Positions 29,115-37,721 of a stretch of DNA of 55,120 nt are shown here, in pieces. The position numbers and the translations under genes are program-made. Below the pieces are notes generated by a model that saw only the letters and a program-made list of their open reading frames with translations, was not told the DNA's origin and made no database searches. The stretch is taken from positions 1 to 55,120 of the forward strand of contig CAIZEI010000180.1 in the NCBI GenBank assembly GCA_903931945.1, written 5' to 3'. The stretch is from an uncultured Hyphomicrobiales bacterium (lineage in GTDB: Bacteria > Pseudomonadota > Alphaproteobacteria > Rhizobiales > Beijerinckiaceae). Numbering within the stretch: position 1 is the stretch's first letter; each line of letters begins with the position of its first letter.

Positions 29115-29161
29115 CCTCATCCTGACGAAGCTGCGAAGCAGCCGTCTCGAAGGACGAGGAA
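29115..29161. repeat. Dispersed palindromic intergenic repeat (CCTCATCC type)
   Basis: Imperfect palindrome with outer arms TCCTCATCCT and AAGGACGAGGA around an inner AGCTGC-GAA-GCAGC hairpin. It closely resembles dispersed intergenic palindromes I know from rhizobial and related genomes; family membership is from memory, not a search. Confidence 0.55.
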
Positions 29162-29206
29162 GTGGAGGTTTGTCCTTAACCTGATTGCCCATATTCAGAG
29201 TGAGCG

Positions 29207-29241
29207 GGGCTTCTGGAGTCCTGCATGCGCGGGAATAGCCC
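29207..29241. repeat. Dispersed repeat containing GGAGTCCTGCATGCGCGGGAA
   Basis: A GGGCT...AGCCC-bounded segment with the internal TGCATGCGCGGGAAT core, a sequence style that recurs between genes in proteobacteria. It lies just beyond the corC stop and may also work as a 3' hairpin for that operon. Confidence 0.4.
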
Positions 29242-29249
29242 TTTCCTGT

Positions 29250-30260
29250 TTACGGCGGGACGGACGACGACGGCGGGAGCGCATCGCTCGCCTCCATCGC
29301 TCCCGGCGCAATTGTTTTGCGCAGCTTCAGACGTTTCAGCTTGCGCGGATCGGCTTCCATGATTTCGACCTCGACCTCCGGCGAAATGCGAATGATTTCT
29401 CCCCGCACCGGCAGACGCCCGGCGATCGAAGCCACAAGCCCGCCGATCGTATCGACTTCCCCACGATCGTCTTCCGTCGCAATCGCAACGCCAGCCTTTT
29501 CCGCCACAGCTTCAAGGCTCGTCCGCGCGCTCATGATCAGCGCGCCATCCGGCGCTGTTTCAATTTCGGGGCTTGCGGTCTCATCATGCTCGTCTTCGAT
29601 ATCGCCGACAATCATTTCCATGATGTCTTCAATCGACACCAGTCCATCCGTGCCGCCATATTCATCGATGACGAGCGCCATATGGGTATGGCTCGCCTGC
29701 ATCTTGATGAGCAGGTCGAGCGCTGGCATCGAGGGCGGCGCGTAGAGCACCGGTCGCAGGATATTGGCCTGCGACAGAGGCAGCGAGAGGTCGAGCCCCA
29801 CGGGGCCTGCCGGTCTGCCCGCGCTCGCCTCCGCCTCGCCTGCCGGCGGCTGTCGGAGCTTACGGCTTTCTGCAGACCTGGCCAGAAAATCGACGAAATC
29901 CAGAATATGCACCATGCCGCGCGGGTCATCGAGCGTTTCGGCGTAAACGGGCAGACGCGAATGGCTGGCGGTGCGAAACACCGAAAGAATGCCTCCGAGC
30001 GTCGTTTCAATTTCGACTGCAATAATATCGGCGCGCGGCACCAGCACATCCGCCACACGCAATTCGTGCAGGGCAAGCACGTTCTTGAGGATAACGGTTT
30101 CCTTCTCGCTGAAACCGCCGTCGCGAACCGCCTCGTCGATGGCGTCCTTGACGTCTTCGCGGGCGGTGGCGCCTTCAAAGCCAAACAGCGCGCGCAGGCG
30201 CTCGAACAATCCGTTGCGCGATGCGCCGACTGACGGCGTATTCTGGTCGGTCGCGCTCAT
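29250..30260 (-). CDS. corC: CorC/HlyC family CBS-domain protein
   Basis: A 336-residue soluble-type protein with paired CBS domains (about 70-130 and 160-225; VLVPRADIIAVE and HMALVIDEYGGTDGLVSIEDIMEMIVGDIEDE) and a C-terminal CorC/HlyC domain (about 240-315). It lacks the DUF21 membrane domain, as in CorC of the ybeY operon. The family is linked to Mg/Co efflux and was historically mis-called hemolysin. ATG 30260 overlaps the ybeY stop by 4 nt. Last gene of miaB-phoH-ybeY-corC. Confidence 0.92.
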   Translation of the reverse strand: MSATDQNTPSVGASRNGLFERLRALFGFEGATAREDVKDAIDEAVRDGGFSEKETVILKNVLALHELRVADVLVPRADIIAVEIETTLGGILSVFRTASHSRLPVYAETLDDPRGMVHILDFVDFLARSAESRKLRQPPAGEAEASAGRPAGPVGLDLSLPLSQANILRPVLYAPPSMPALDLLIKMQASHTHMALVIDEYGGTDGLVSIEDIMEMIVGDIEDEHDETASPEIETAPDGALIMSARTSLEAVAEKAGVAIATEDDRGEVDTIGGLVASIAGRLPVRGEIIRISPEVEVEIMEADPRKLKRLKLRKTIAPGAMEASDALPPSSSVPP

Positions 30261-30742
30261 GGCGTTGGGTCGCTCGCAACTTCGGCATAGGGATCGTCGA
30301 TCCCAAGCCGTTCCAGTACGAGGCGTTCAAGCGCTTCCATCTCTTCGGCCTCTTCATCGCTCTCATGGTCGTAGCCAAGCAGATGCAACACGCCATGCAC
30401 AATGAGGTGCGACACATGATCGGCCAGGCTCTTGCCTTCGTCCTCCGTCTCGCGGGCTACAGTCTCCCAGGCAATTGCAATATCGCCAAGACACTGCACG
30501 CCCGGAACATCTGGCGCGGGAAAGGACAGGACATTGGTCGGCTTGTCGAACCCGCGAAAATCCCGGTTGAGAAATTGAATGCGCGCATCGTCGCAAAACA
30601 GGATGCTCAGGGTCTCGCTGTCGGCAACCTCCGCGTCCGCCCCTTCTATAGCTGCATGCGCGGCGGAGCGCGCGAGCGCCTCCAGATTCGCAACGCTCTC
30701 CCAGGCGGGAGCCTCCAGGATAATGTCAATGTCCAGCGGCAT
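30257..30742 (-). CDS. ybeY: rRNA maturation RNase YbeY
   Basis: A 161-residue metal-dependent endoribonuclease acting in 16S rRNA 3'-end maturation and ribosome quality control. The zinc motif H-x3-H-x5-H is intact in HGVLHLLGYDH (His 116, 120, 126), with RDFRGFDKPTNVLSFP upstream. The start at ATG 30742 overlaps the phoH 3' end by 17 nt; a longer in-frame start at 30850 lies deep inside phoH and is unlikely. The order phoH-ybeY-corC is conserved across proteobacteria. Confidence 0.95.
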   Translation of the reverse strand: MPLDIDIILEAPAWESVANLEALARSAAHAAIEGADAEVADSETLSILFCDDARIQFLNRDFRGFDKPTNVLSFPAPDVPGVQCLGDIAIAWETVARETEDEGKSLADHVSHLIVHGVLHLLGYDHESDEEAEEMEALERLVLERLGIDDPYAEVASDPTP

Positions 30743-31766
30743 TGTGTCCGGGCGGCGGAGCCGCTCCTTCATAGGCGGCGACAATCCGGCGCACGAGATC
30801 GTGGCGCACGACATCGGCGCCCGAAAAACGGACATGGCCGATGCCCTCAACGCCGCTCAACAGACGCACCGCCTCCACAAGGCCCGATTTCTGGCCTGGC
30901 GGGAGATCGATCTGCGAGGGGTCGCCGGTGACAATCATCCGCGAGCCCTCGCCAAGGCGCGTCAGAAACATTTTCATCTGCATGGATGTTGTGTTTTGCG
31001 CCTCATCCAGCAAGACGCAGGCGTTGGTTAGCGTCCGCCCGCGCATGAAGGCGAGCGGCGCGACCTCGATCATGCCGGTCTGCATGCCCCGCTCGACCGA
31101 GCGCCCGTCCATGAAATCATAAAGCGCATCGTAAACAGGTCGCAGATAGGGGTCGACCTTCTCGCGCATGTCGCCAGGGAGAAAACCGAGCCGTTCTCCC
31201 GCCTCGACCGCCGGGCGCGAAAGGATCAGCCGCTCCACACTCCCTGCTTCAAGCAGGGCCACCGCTTGCCCAACAGCGAGCCAGGTCTTGCCGGTGCCCG
31301 CAGGCCCCTCGGCAAAGACGAGTTCATTCTGTTTCAGCAGTTTCAGATAGAGATCCTGCGCCTGATTGCGGGCGCGCACGGGGCCGCGTTTGCGGGTTGC
31401 GATCTGGCCGAAGTTGACCCGTCCACCGTCGTTTTCGCGCGCCGGAAACAGCGTCCCCTGCAAGGCGATTTCGGCGATGGTTCCATCGACATCGCCAAGG
31501 GTGATCGTCTGCCCCTGGCGCACGCGCGCATACAGACTTTCCAGCACGCTCCGCGCTTGCCCGCAGGCCTCTGGCGGCCCCTTGATGACAACATGATTGC
31601 CGCTGGCGCTGGCCGCCACGCCGAGGCGATGTTCGATCCTGGCGATATGCTGGTCGTATTGGCCGAACACCAGCGACGCGTAACGGTTGTCATCGAAAGC
31701 AAGCTTGATTTCAGCAGTATTGCGCGTCTGGGGCGACGGCGGCGTCCGCGTTTCAGCTCGGCTCAA
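30726..31766 (-). CDS. phoH: PhoH family ATPase (PhoL type)
   Basis: A 346-residue protein with an N-terminal KH-like/extra domain (about 20-100) and a PhoH ATPase core: Walker A GPAGTGKT (about 154-161), RPAVEAGERLGFLPGD, and Walker B VLLDEAQNTT. PhoH proteins of this operon are predicted RNA-associated ATPases working with YbeY. It lies 104 nt after miaB and overlaps ybeY. A shorter second PhoH paralogue is encoded at 48392-49126. Confidence 0.94.
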   Translation of the reverse strand: MSRAETRTPPSPQTRNTAEIKLAFDDNRYASLVFGQYDQHIARIEHRLGVAASASGNHVVIKGPPEACGQARSVLESLYARVRQGQTITLGDVDGTIAEIALQGTLFPARENDGGRVNFGQIATRKRGPVRARNQAQDLYLKLLKQNELVFAEGPAGTGKTWLAVGQAVALLEAGSVERLILSRPAVEAGERLGFLPGDMREKVDPYLRPVYDALYDFMDGRSVERGMQTGMIEVAPLAFMRGRTLTNACVLLDEAQNTTSMQMKMFLTRLGEGSRMIVTGDPSQIDLPPGQKSGLVEAVRLLSGVEGIGHVRFSGADVVRHDLVRRIVAAYEGAAPPPGHNAAGH

Positions 31767-31870
31767 TGCACTTCCCCGGTCGCGCAGATCAAAGGCTCGG
31801 CACCCGATGGTCGTTCTCCGGAGCGAGCCGCGCCTGCCGCGCCCCGAACGCCATCCTGGAATCGATCATA

Positions 31871-33241
31871 TCACACCAATTCGCCAGCGAGCGAATTTGG
31901 TTTCGTCGAAATAATTTTGACCCGCGCGACCTGACCGATCAGGCTTTCCGGCCCATCGACATGAACCGCCTGCAGATAGGGCGTCTTGCCGCCGATCTGG
32001 CCGGAATGCCGGCCCTGTTTCTCAAACAGAACATCGAGTTCGCGCCCGACAGTCGCTGTGTTGAAGGCTGTGCGCTGCTCGATTTCGAGCGTCTGCAGGC
32101 GGGCGAGCCGCTCGGCTTTAACCTCCTCGGCGACCTGTTCGCCGCTCTCGGCGGCTTTGGTGCCAGGACGCGGCGAATATTTGAACGAAAAGGCGCTCGC
32201 GAGGCCGGCTTCCCGGATGAGATCCAGCGTTTCTTCAAAATCCGCATCGGTTTCGCCGGGAAACCCGACAATGAAATCCGACGACAGCGCGATATCCGGA
32301 CGCGCCTTGCGCAATTTCTGGACAATGTCGAGATATTTTGCCCGCCTGTGCTTGCGATTCATCGCTTTGAGAATGCGGTCCGATCCTGACTGAACGGGCA
32401 GATGCACGAAAGGCATCAGCTTTTCGATGTCGGCGTGGGCGGCGATGAGCTCGGCGTCAAAATCGTTGGGGTGGCTGGTTGTGTAGCGAATGCGCTTGAG
32501 ACCGGGCACGTCGGACAGGCGTTCGCAAAGCGTGCGCAGGCCCCGCGCGGTCCCCCCTTCGTCCAGCCCATGCCAGGCGTTGACGTTTTGCCCGAGAAGG
32601 GTGACTTCCGCCACCCCCGCCGCTGTCAGCCGCTCAACATCGGCGATCACCGCAGCCAGCGGCCGCGAGGTCTCCGCGCCGCGTGTAAAGGGCACGACGC
32701 AGAAGGAACAGAATTTGTCGCAACCTTCCTGAATGGTCACGAAAGCTGTGACCCCGCGTTTCCGGATCGCCTGCTGCGAGGGAGCGGCAAGATGGTCGAA
32801 CTTGTCCTCGGGCGGAAATTCGGTTTCGATGACACGCGCGCCATTGCCGGCGCGGGCCAGCAGGTCCGGCAGGCGATGATAGCTCTGCGGCCCGATGACC
32901 AGATCGACCGAGGACTGGCGCCGCAGGATTTCGCCGCCCTCCGCCTGCGCCACGCAGCCAGCGACCGCAATTTTGGTCTGGAGGCCGCGCAATTCCCGCG
33001 CCTCCTTGATTTCGCGGACCTTTCCCAGCTCCGAAAATACTTTTTCGGTTGCGCGCTCGCGAATATGGCAAGTGTTCAGGATGACGAGATCGGCGTCCTC
33101 GATGGTCTCGGCGCCGCCATAGCCTTCGCCCGCCAGCACATCTTTCATGCGCTCGGCGTCATAGACATTCATCTGGCAGCCAAAGGATTTGATAAAAACC
33201 TTCGGGGCAAGCGTTTTCGAAAAATGTGCTAGCGCGCTCAT
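31871..33241 (-). CDS. miaB: tRNA-2-methylthio-N6-dimethylallyladenosine synthase
   Basis: Radical-SAM methylthiotransferase of 456 residues that modifies A37 of tRNAs reading UNN codons. The N-terminal MTTase domain has its three cluster cysteines (C22 in FGCQMN, C58 in NTCHIRE, C96 in AGCVAQAEG). The radical-SAM motif CDKFCSFC gives C174, C178 and C181, and a TRAM domain lies at about 385-450. Start at ATG 33241 ([15 protein letters not shown] follows as usual); the frame extends 50 codons upstream with atypical residues. First gene of miaB-phoH-ybeY-corC. Confidence 0.96.
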   Translation of the reverse strand: MSALAHFSKTLAPKVFIKSFGCQMNVYDAERMKDVLAGEGYGGAETIEDADLVILNTCHIRERATEKVFSELGKVREIKEARELRGLQTKIAVAGCVAQAEGGEILRRQSSVDLVIGPQSYHRLPDLLARAGNGARVIETEFPPEDKFDHLAAPSQQAIRKRGVTAFVTIQEGCDKFCSFCVVPFTRGAETSRPLAAVIADVERLTAAGVAEVTLLGQNVNAWHGLDEGGTARGLRTLCERLSDVPGLKRIRYTTSHPNDFDAELIAAHADIEKLMPFVHLPVQSGSDRILKAMNRKHRRAKYLDIVQKLRKARPDIALSSDFIVGFPGETDADFEETLDLIREAGLASAFSFKYSPRPGTKAAESGEQVAEEVKAERLARLQTLEIEQRTAFNTATVGRELDVLFEKQGRHSGQIGGKTPYLQAVHVDGPESLIGQVARVKIISTKPNSLAGELV

Positions 33242-33345
33242 GGCAGACGGAGATCCGGTCGCCGGAATGGCGTTGCGTTCGGGCTCAATAGCGCAAAGCG
33301 GCGGCTGTGGGAACAGCGCCGGGCGCGACTGACCTTTGGGGGCGC

Positions 33346-33382
33346 GTCTTCCTTCTCCTGTTTTTGGCGGGAGTAGGAAGAC
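33346..33382 (-). terminator. Strong hairpin between lyase gene and miaB
   Basis: Stem GTCTTCCT (33346-33353) with AGGAAGAC (33375-33382), extended past one mismatch by CTCC/GGAG. Read leftward it lies after the isocitrate lyase-family gene and before miaB. There is no T run, so it could be a factor-dependent terminator or part of the miaB leader. Confidence 0.45.
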
Positions 33383-33476
33383 TCGCCGCAAGATTTAACG
33401 CTCCCGTGCGACCGGCGCCTCCTGCCTATTGCCATGGACTGAAATTCAACGCGCCCCCACGCGCCCCAGCGAGCGC

Positions 33477-34340
33477 CTATTCCTCCCGATCCGCATATCG
33501 CTTCTCAAACGCCCAGACCTCCGGAAAGCCGATCAATTCGTTGAAATCCGCAAATTTCATCATCGGCGTTTGCGTCGTCCCGCCGGTTTCCCGCAATTCG
33601 CGATAGGCCCCGGTCAACGCGTGGGCTGCTGCCAGAAACCCGGCGACCGGAAAAATCGCCGCTGCAAAACCAATCTCCGCCAGCCGCTCTGCCGTTAACA
33701 TGGGCGTGCGCCCGCCATTGACCATGTTGGCGATGACCGGCGCGCCGATCTTGGCGGCGATGGCGGCGAGTTCGGCTTCGCTCTCGGGCGATTCAATGAA
33801 AACAAGATCTGCGCCCGCCTTCGCATAGGCCTCCCCACGCCGCAGCGCTTCGTCGAGCCCCAGCGAAGTCCGCGCGTCGGTGCGGGCCACAATGAGAAAA
33901 TCGGCGCTGGAGCGGCTGTCCGAGGCCACCTGAATTTTCCGCACCATGTCCTTCATTGCGATAACGCGGCGGTTCGGAGTATGGCCACATTTTTTCGGAA
34001 ATTCCTGATCCTCGATCTGGATCGCGCTGACGCCGGCCTTCTCGTAACCGCGCACGGTATGGCGCACATTGAGCAGACCGCCATAACCCGTATCTGCGTC
34101 TGCAATGACAGGCGTCTTTGCCATGGCTGCGATGCGGCCAACGCGCTCCAGCATTTCCGTGCAGGTTGCAAGGCCAGCGTCGGGCAGGCCAAGCGAGGAC
34201 GCAACCGTTCCATAGCCAGTCACATAGAGCGCGCGAAAACCCATGCGGTCGGCGATCAACGCCGAGATCAGATCGAAGACGCCGGGCGCAGCGACGAAGC
34301 GGCGCGCCTCGATATCGGCGCGAAGGCGGGGATCGGCCAT
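33477..34340 (-). CDS. Isocitrate lyase/PEP mutase family protein
   Basis: A 287-residue TIM-barrel C-C lyase. ATG 34340 has AAGGAG upstream; the longer open frame is not supported. Family motifs: FRALYVTGYGTVASSLGLPD, PVIADADTGYGG (metal-binding Asp pair), AIQIEDQEFPKKCGH (ligand Glu and the KKCGH catalytic loop) and IVARTDA. The KKCGH loop points to lyases such as 2-methylisocitrate or dimethylmalate lyase, or oxaloacetate decarboxylase-like enzymes, rather than PEP mutase; the exact substrate is not decidable. It is divergent from a GNAT gene. Confidence 0.88.
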   Translation of the reverse strand: MADPRLRADIEARRFVAAPGVFDLISALIADRMGFRALYVTGYGTVASSLGLPDAGLATCTEMLERVGRIAAMAKTPVIADADTGYGGLLNVRHTVRGYEKAGVSAIQIEDQEFPKKCGHTPNRRVIAMKDMVRKIQVASDSRSSADFLIVARTDARTSLGLDEALRRGEAYAKAGADLVFIESPESEAELAAIAAKIGAPVIANMVNGGRTPMLTAERLAEIGFAAAIFPVAGFLAAAHALTGAYRELRETGGTTQTPMMKFADFNELIGFPEVWAFEKRYADREE

Positions 34341-34427
34341 GGCGGGTCTCCTTGAGGCGGCAAACGAGGGCGTGAAACCCCGGTGGGGGACGCGACACCA
34401 GCGCTGGAGTCGCGTATCACCTAACCT

Positions 34428-34919
34428 ATGAGAGACAACCCGATCAATATCAGGCCAATGCGTGCGAGCGATGCAGCCGCAGTCGCCGGCCTTGCCCGCG
34501 CGCTGGCGGATTTTCACGGCGACGCCTCAAGCGTCACCGAACGCCATTTTCGCGAGCATTGCCTCGGACCGAAGAAAATGGGCGCGGTGCTCATTGCTCT
34601 TTCGGGAAAGCGACGGGTTGGATTTGTGTTGACCTATGACTGGCGGAACGCACTCCGCGACGTCAGGGTCCGGCATATCGATCTGATGTTCGTCCGGGAA
34701 GATTTCCGCAAACAGGGCGTCGGCGCCGCCTTGATGCGCGCAACAGCGCAACGCGCCATAGACGAGGGTTGCGGGCGTCTCACCGTCGGCGCGCTCGTGA
34801 GTAACGACGGCGCCAATCGCTTTTATCGCAAACTCGGCTTTGAACCTGGCAACCAGACAGCCAGCCAATACGGACTTGGCGGAGAGGGATTGCAGGCGCT
34901 TTCAATGCGAGTCGCCTGA
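34428..34919 (+). CDS. GNAT family N-acetyltransferase
   Basis: A 163-residue acyl-CoA-dependent acetyltransferase with the standard fold: strand 1 INIRPMRASDAAAV, then HIDLMFVREDFRKQGVGAALMRA, where the R/Q-x-x-G-x-G/A CoA loop reads RKQGVGAAL (about 102-110), and NRFYRKLGFEPG near the C-terminus. The acceptor is unknown. It starts at ATG 34428, 87 bp from the divergent lyase gene, and ends 19 bp before the convergent guanine deaminase-like gene. Confidence 0.85.
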   Translation: MRDNPINIRPMRASDAAAVAGLARALADFHGDASSVTERHFREHCLGPKKMGAVLIALSGKRRVGFVLTYDWRNALRDVRVRHIDLMFVREDFRKQGVGAALMRATAQRAIDEGCGRLTVGALVSNDGANRFYRKLGFEPGNQTASQYGLGGEGLQALSMRVA

Positions 34920-34938
34920 TGGGCGCGGCAGGCCGGAT

Positions 34939-35418
34939 TCAATAGCGGATTTTGTCAGGCTTGGCGTCCCATTCGGCAAAAACATCCGAAGCTTCAGGCG
35001 TCGGCAGATGCAGCGTCGGAATTGAACGCGCCTCGAACGGCAGGCTCACCTCCCGATAGAGCGCTTCGTCGTCAAAGCCGATCGCCGCCGCCTGACCGCG
35101 CGTATTGGCGAAGACCAACCGGTCGAGCCGCGCCCAGTAAATCGCCGCCAGACACATCGGGCAAGGCTCGCAACTCGAATAGATCACCGCGCCCTTCAGG
35201 GAAAAATCGCCAATAGCCTCGCAGGCGCGTCGTATGGCGGTGACTTCGGCATGGGCTGTGGGATCGTTCGCCGATGTGACTTGATTCCAGCCTTCGGCAA
35301 GCACCCTGCCATTCCGGACAATGATGGCGCCAAAGGGCCCGCCCTTGCCCGAGCGCATATGGCTGCGCGACAATTCAACAGCCTGTCCAAGGTGAAAAAG
35401 ATCAGCAGACATGTCCAT
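34939..35418 (-). CDS. guaD: Nucleoside/guanine deaminase-like zinc enzyme
   Basis: A cytidine-deaminase-fold enzyme of 159 residues from ATG 35418 (ATG 35412 is nearly as good). Zinc ligands and proton shuttle are intact: HAEV (His 56, Glu 58) and PCPMC (Cys 86, Cys 89). The flanking SSCEPCPMCLAAIYWARLD, the GFDD segment and the E-R-S-IP tail resemble the small guanine deaminase of Bacillus. It would make xanthine, the substrate of the xanthine dehydrogenase encoded 1.4 kb downstream on the same strand. Specificity is inference; cytosine or tRNA adenosine deaminases share the motifs. Confidence 0.82.
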   Translation of the reverse strand: MDMSADLFHLGQAVELSRSHMRSGKGGPFGAIIVRNGRVLAEGWNQVTSANDPTAHAEVTAIRRACEAIGDFSLKGAVIYSSCEPCPMCLAAIYWARLDRLVFANTRGQAAAIGFDDEALYREVSLPFEARSIPTLHLPTPEASDVFAEWDAKPDKIRY

Positions 35419-35558
35419 TCGCCAGCGCGTCTTTCCATCACACGCACGGAGACTGCGCGTTATCGTCGGTTTGACGACATCCATTGCTCTTGTGTCATAG
35501 AGATGGCGCGCGCAATCCAGCGGTCGCGCGCGCCCGGTTTGTTATTCCGAACGCAGGA

Positions 35559-36587
35559 TCAGAATTTGATGCTGACGCCTGCTTCCACAGTCTGTTCGGT
35601 GCAGCTTGAGTTCCTCACGCCAAGGCAGACCGGGCTGATGGCGTGATCGAGGCCGAACTTGTTCTGCCAGTAGTCATAAGCGACCCAGACGTCAAAGAAA
35701 TGCGAATAGGTCGAACCGCCGACGATCTTGCCAAGATCCAGCGAGAGTTTGGTCTGGCTGTTGAACTCAACCGCCGTCGGGCGAACCTGCGCGACAGGAA
35801 CTGCCGCGCTGATGCCGGTTCCCTTGGCGCCATGGAAGTTGGCGAAGCCGCTCAGGGTAAGCGGAAGCGCTTCCGGCAGGAAGCCCAGATCCATCGAGTA
35901 GTTGGTCTCGATGTCCCATGTGCCGTTGAAGTTGTCGTTCCCGTCCAGCGGACCATTGGTGGTGCCATTGCCCGGCGTCAGGAAGTTGTTGTGGTTCCAT
36001 TCCTTGTAATACAGCGGCGAGATGTTGAGGTGGCCCTTGTATGGCAAGGCGAACGTAAATTCGAGACCGGCGACAATATCGCGCTTGGCCGGACCGACAT
36101 AGTTGTTCTGCGTATTGGCGTCGCCGCCGATTTCAAACGACACATCGAGCAGCGGACCCATGCTGAACGCCTTGGTGTGGAAGAGTTCGTTGAACCCGAG
36201 CGTGCTGCGGATCAAGCCGTAGATTTCGGTCGAACCGGTGGGGTTTGGACAACCCGGGCCCGGGCCGAAGCACGGAGCGGCCGGATCAAGCGCGCCTGAT
36301 TTCAGAAGGTCGATGGTGAAGAAGTTCGTGCCATATCCCCACACGTCGAAATGCGTGAAGTTGAGAATCGACTTGCCGAAACCGCTCCCTTGCGCCGGCG
36401 TAAAGTCGCCCGGATCGGTCGCTGTAAATCGATAGGAAAGGCTCACCGTATTGTCGTTGACAAAGAAAAACGGAACGGGCGACGACGGCGCGGGCGCCGG
36501 CCCCTTGGTGGAAGGCAGGTCAGCCGCAAGAGCCGGCGAAAGCGCCATCGCCATTGCAGAAGCCAATAAAATTCGGTTCGAAGACAT
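35559..36587 (-). CDS. Outer membrane beta-barrel protein (Tsx-like)
   Basis: A 342-residue outer membrane protein from ATG 36587; signal peptide about 1-21 (cleavage ALA/AD). A Pro/Ala-rich spacer (LPSTKGPAPAPSSPV) precedes alternating amphipathic strands rich in aromatic residues and Asn/Gly, and the last residue is Phe (VSIKF), the usual barrel assembly signal. The overall pattern resembles nucleoside-channel-like or DUF-type barrels, but I cannot name the family with certainty. Between guaD and xdhABC it could be a purine/nucleoside porin (inference from context). The 276 bp upstream is AT-rich and should hold its promoter. Confidence 0.75.
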   Translation of the reverse strand: MSSNRILLASAMAMALSPALAADLPSTKGPAPAPSSPVPFFFVNDNTVSLSYRFTATDPGDFTPAQGSGFGKSILNFTHFDVWGYGTNFFTIDLLKSGALDPAAPCFGPGPGCPNPTGSTEIYGLIRSTLGFNELFHTKAFSMGPLLDVSFEIGGDANTQNNYVGPAKRDIVAGLEFTFALPYKGHLNISPLYYKEWNHNNFLTPGNGTTNGPLDGNDNFNGTWDIETNYSMDLGFLPEALPLTLSGFANFHGAKGTGISAAVPVAQVRPTAVEFNSQTKLSLDLGKIVGGSTYSHFFDVWVAYDYWQNKFGLDHAISPVCLGVRNSSCTEQTVEAGVSIKF

Positions 36588-36863
36588 CCAATGCCCCTGT
36601 GTTCGTTTCGAAAGCGGGAGTTGCCTCATGCAAATCCTTCGCTTCGGATGGGGCCAAATTCCGATAAATCCGCGCGGATGCGAATACTAAAGAAACGTCA
36701 CCTTGGCGGAACCGGGGGCAAACGTGTCGCAAGATTGAGCAAATGGCGCAATAATTTGACGACGGTTACAGATTCTTTTCAAATTGTTACATAAATGCGA
36801 CACGTTAAATGTGCGCGCGCGGGCGCCCATATACGAAATCGAAATCGGAAACGCCGTATCCTT

Positions 36864-37721
36864 TTATGATGCAGGATTGCACGAAAAGGCACGCGTCGGA
36901 GACGCTGCAGACGGGCCATACTTCTGCGCGAGCAACTGCGCGACAACGCCCGCCGCAATAACTGCAGGCGATTTATTGCCAATGCCGGGCAGACCAATCG
37001 GACAAACGAGCCTGTCGATATCCGCATCCGATATCGAGAGTTCGCGCAATTGCCGTTCAAACCGCGCGCGCTTGGTCGCCGATCCAATCATGCCGGTATA
37101 GGCGAATCGACGCTCCTTCAGCGCTGCGGCGGCGATATCGAAATCGAGTGCGTGAGAATGCGTCAAGATGAGGATAAAAGCGCCGGTTGGCGCCGCGCGA
37201 ATTTCTTCTATCGCCGACTTCAGATGCACCGGCGCCGCATTCTTCGGCATAACAGGTGGAAACGCATCTGCGCGCGTGTCGAGCCATCGCGTTTCAAACG
37301 GCAGCGGCGCCAGCGCCAGGATGATCGCGCGCCCCACATGGCCGGCGCCAAACAGCAACATTGGCGTGGGCCGGGCCTCGGCGTCTGCGATCTCGATACG
37401 CGCGGGCCGGGTATCGCCGGCGTCGAATGTTTCAATGCGAACGCTGACACGCCCGCCACAGCACTGGCCGAGATCCGGGCCAAGCGCCTGCGAAAAGACC
37501 TGCGCTTGCCCTCCGCCGCTGCGCAAAGCCTCGGCGGCAAGCTGCAAAGCGCGCCATTCAAGAGCCCCGCCTCCAATCGTGCCATGAAAGCCGCCCGAAG
37601 GCCGCACCACCATGAAGGCGCCGGCCTCGCGCGGCGCGGAGCCCCGCACGTCGCTCAGGGTCACAAGCGCTGCAAGGCCTTCGCTCTGGATGGCGTCGAG
37701 CAGTTGCGCGCGCGCGCTCAT
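36864..37721 (-). CDS. xdhC: Xanthine dehydrogenase accessory protein XdhC
   Basis: A 285-residue chaperone that binds molybdenum cofactor, protects its sulfuration and inserts it into XdhB. N-terminal XdhC domain has SDVRGSAPREAGAFMVV and GTIGGGALEW; the Rossmann C-terminal half has MLLFGAGHVGRAI (about 150) and YTGMIGSATKRARFE. The start ATG 37721 overlaps the xdhB stop by 4 nt. Last gene of xdhA-xdhB-xdhC. The CGPDLGQCCGG-like segment (GPDLGQCCGGRV) carries the conserved cysteines. Confidence 0.94.
   Translation of the reverse strand: MSARAQLLDAIQSEGLAALVTLSDVRGSAPREAGAFMVVRPSGGFHGTIGGGALEWRALQLAAEALRSGGGQAQVFSQALGPDLGQCCGGRVSVRIETFDAGDTRPARIEIADAEARPTPMLLFGAGHVGRAIILALAPLPFETRWLDTRADAFPPVMPKNAAPVHLKSAIEEIRAAPTGAFILILTHSHALDFDIAAAALKERRFAYTGMIGSATKRARFERQLRELSISDADIDRLVCPIGLPGIGNKSPAVIAAGVVAQLLAQKYGPSAASPTRAFSCNPAS

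Larger units (their letters stand above)
28774..29249. other. Gene-free stretch with two dispersed palindromes
   Basis: 476 bp between the exported protein and the corC stop. No gene is supported. It holds two palindromic sequences annotated separately (about 29115-29161 and 29207-29241). I see no lnt homologue here, although lnt often follows corC in alphaproteobacteria. Confidence 0.5.
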
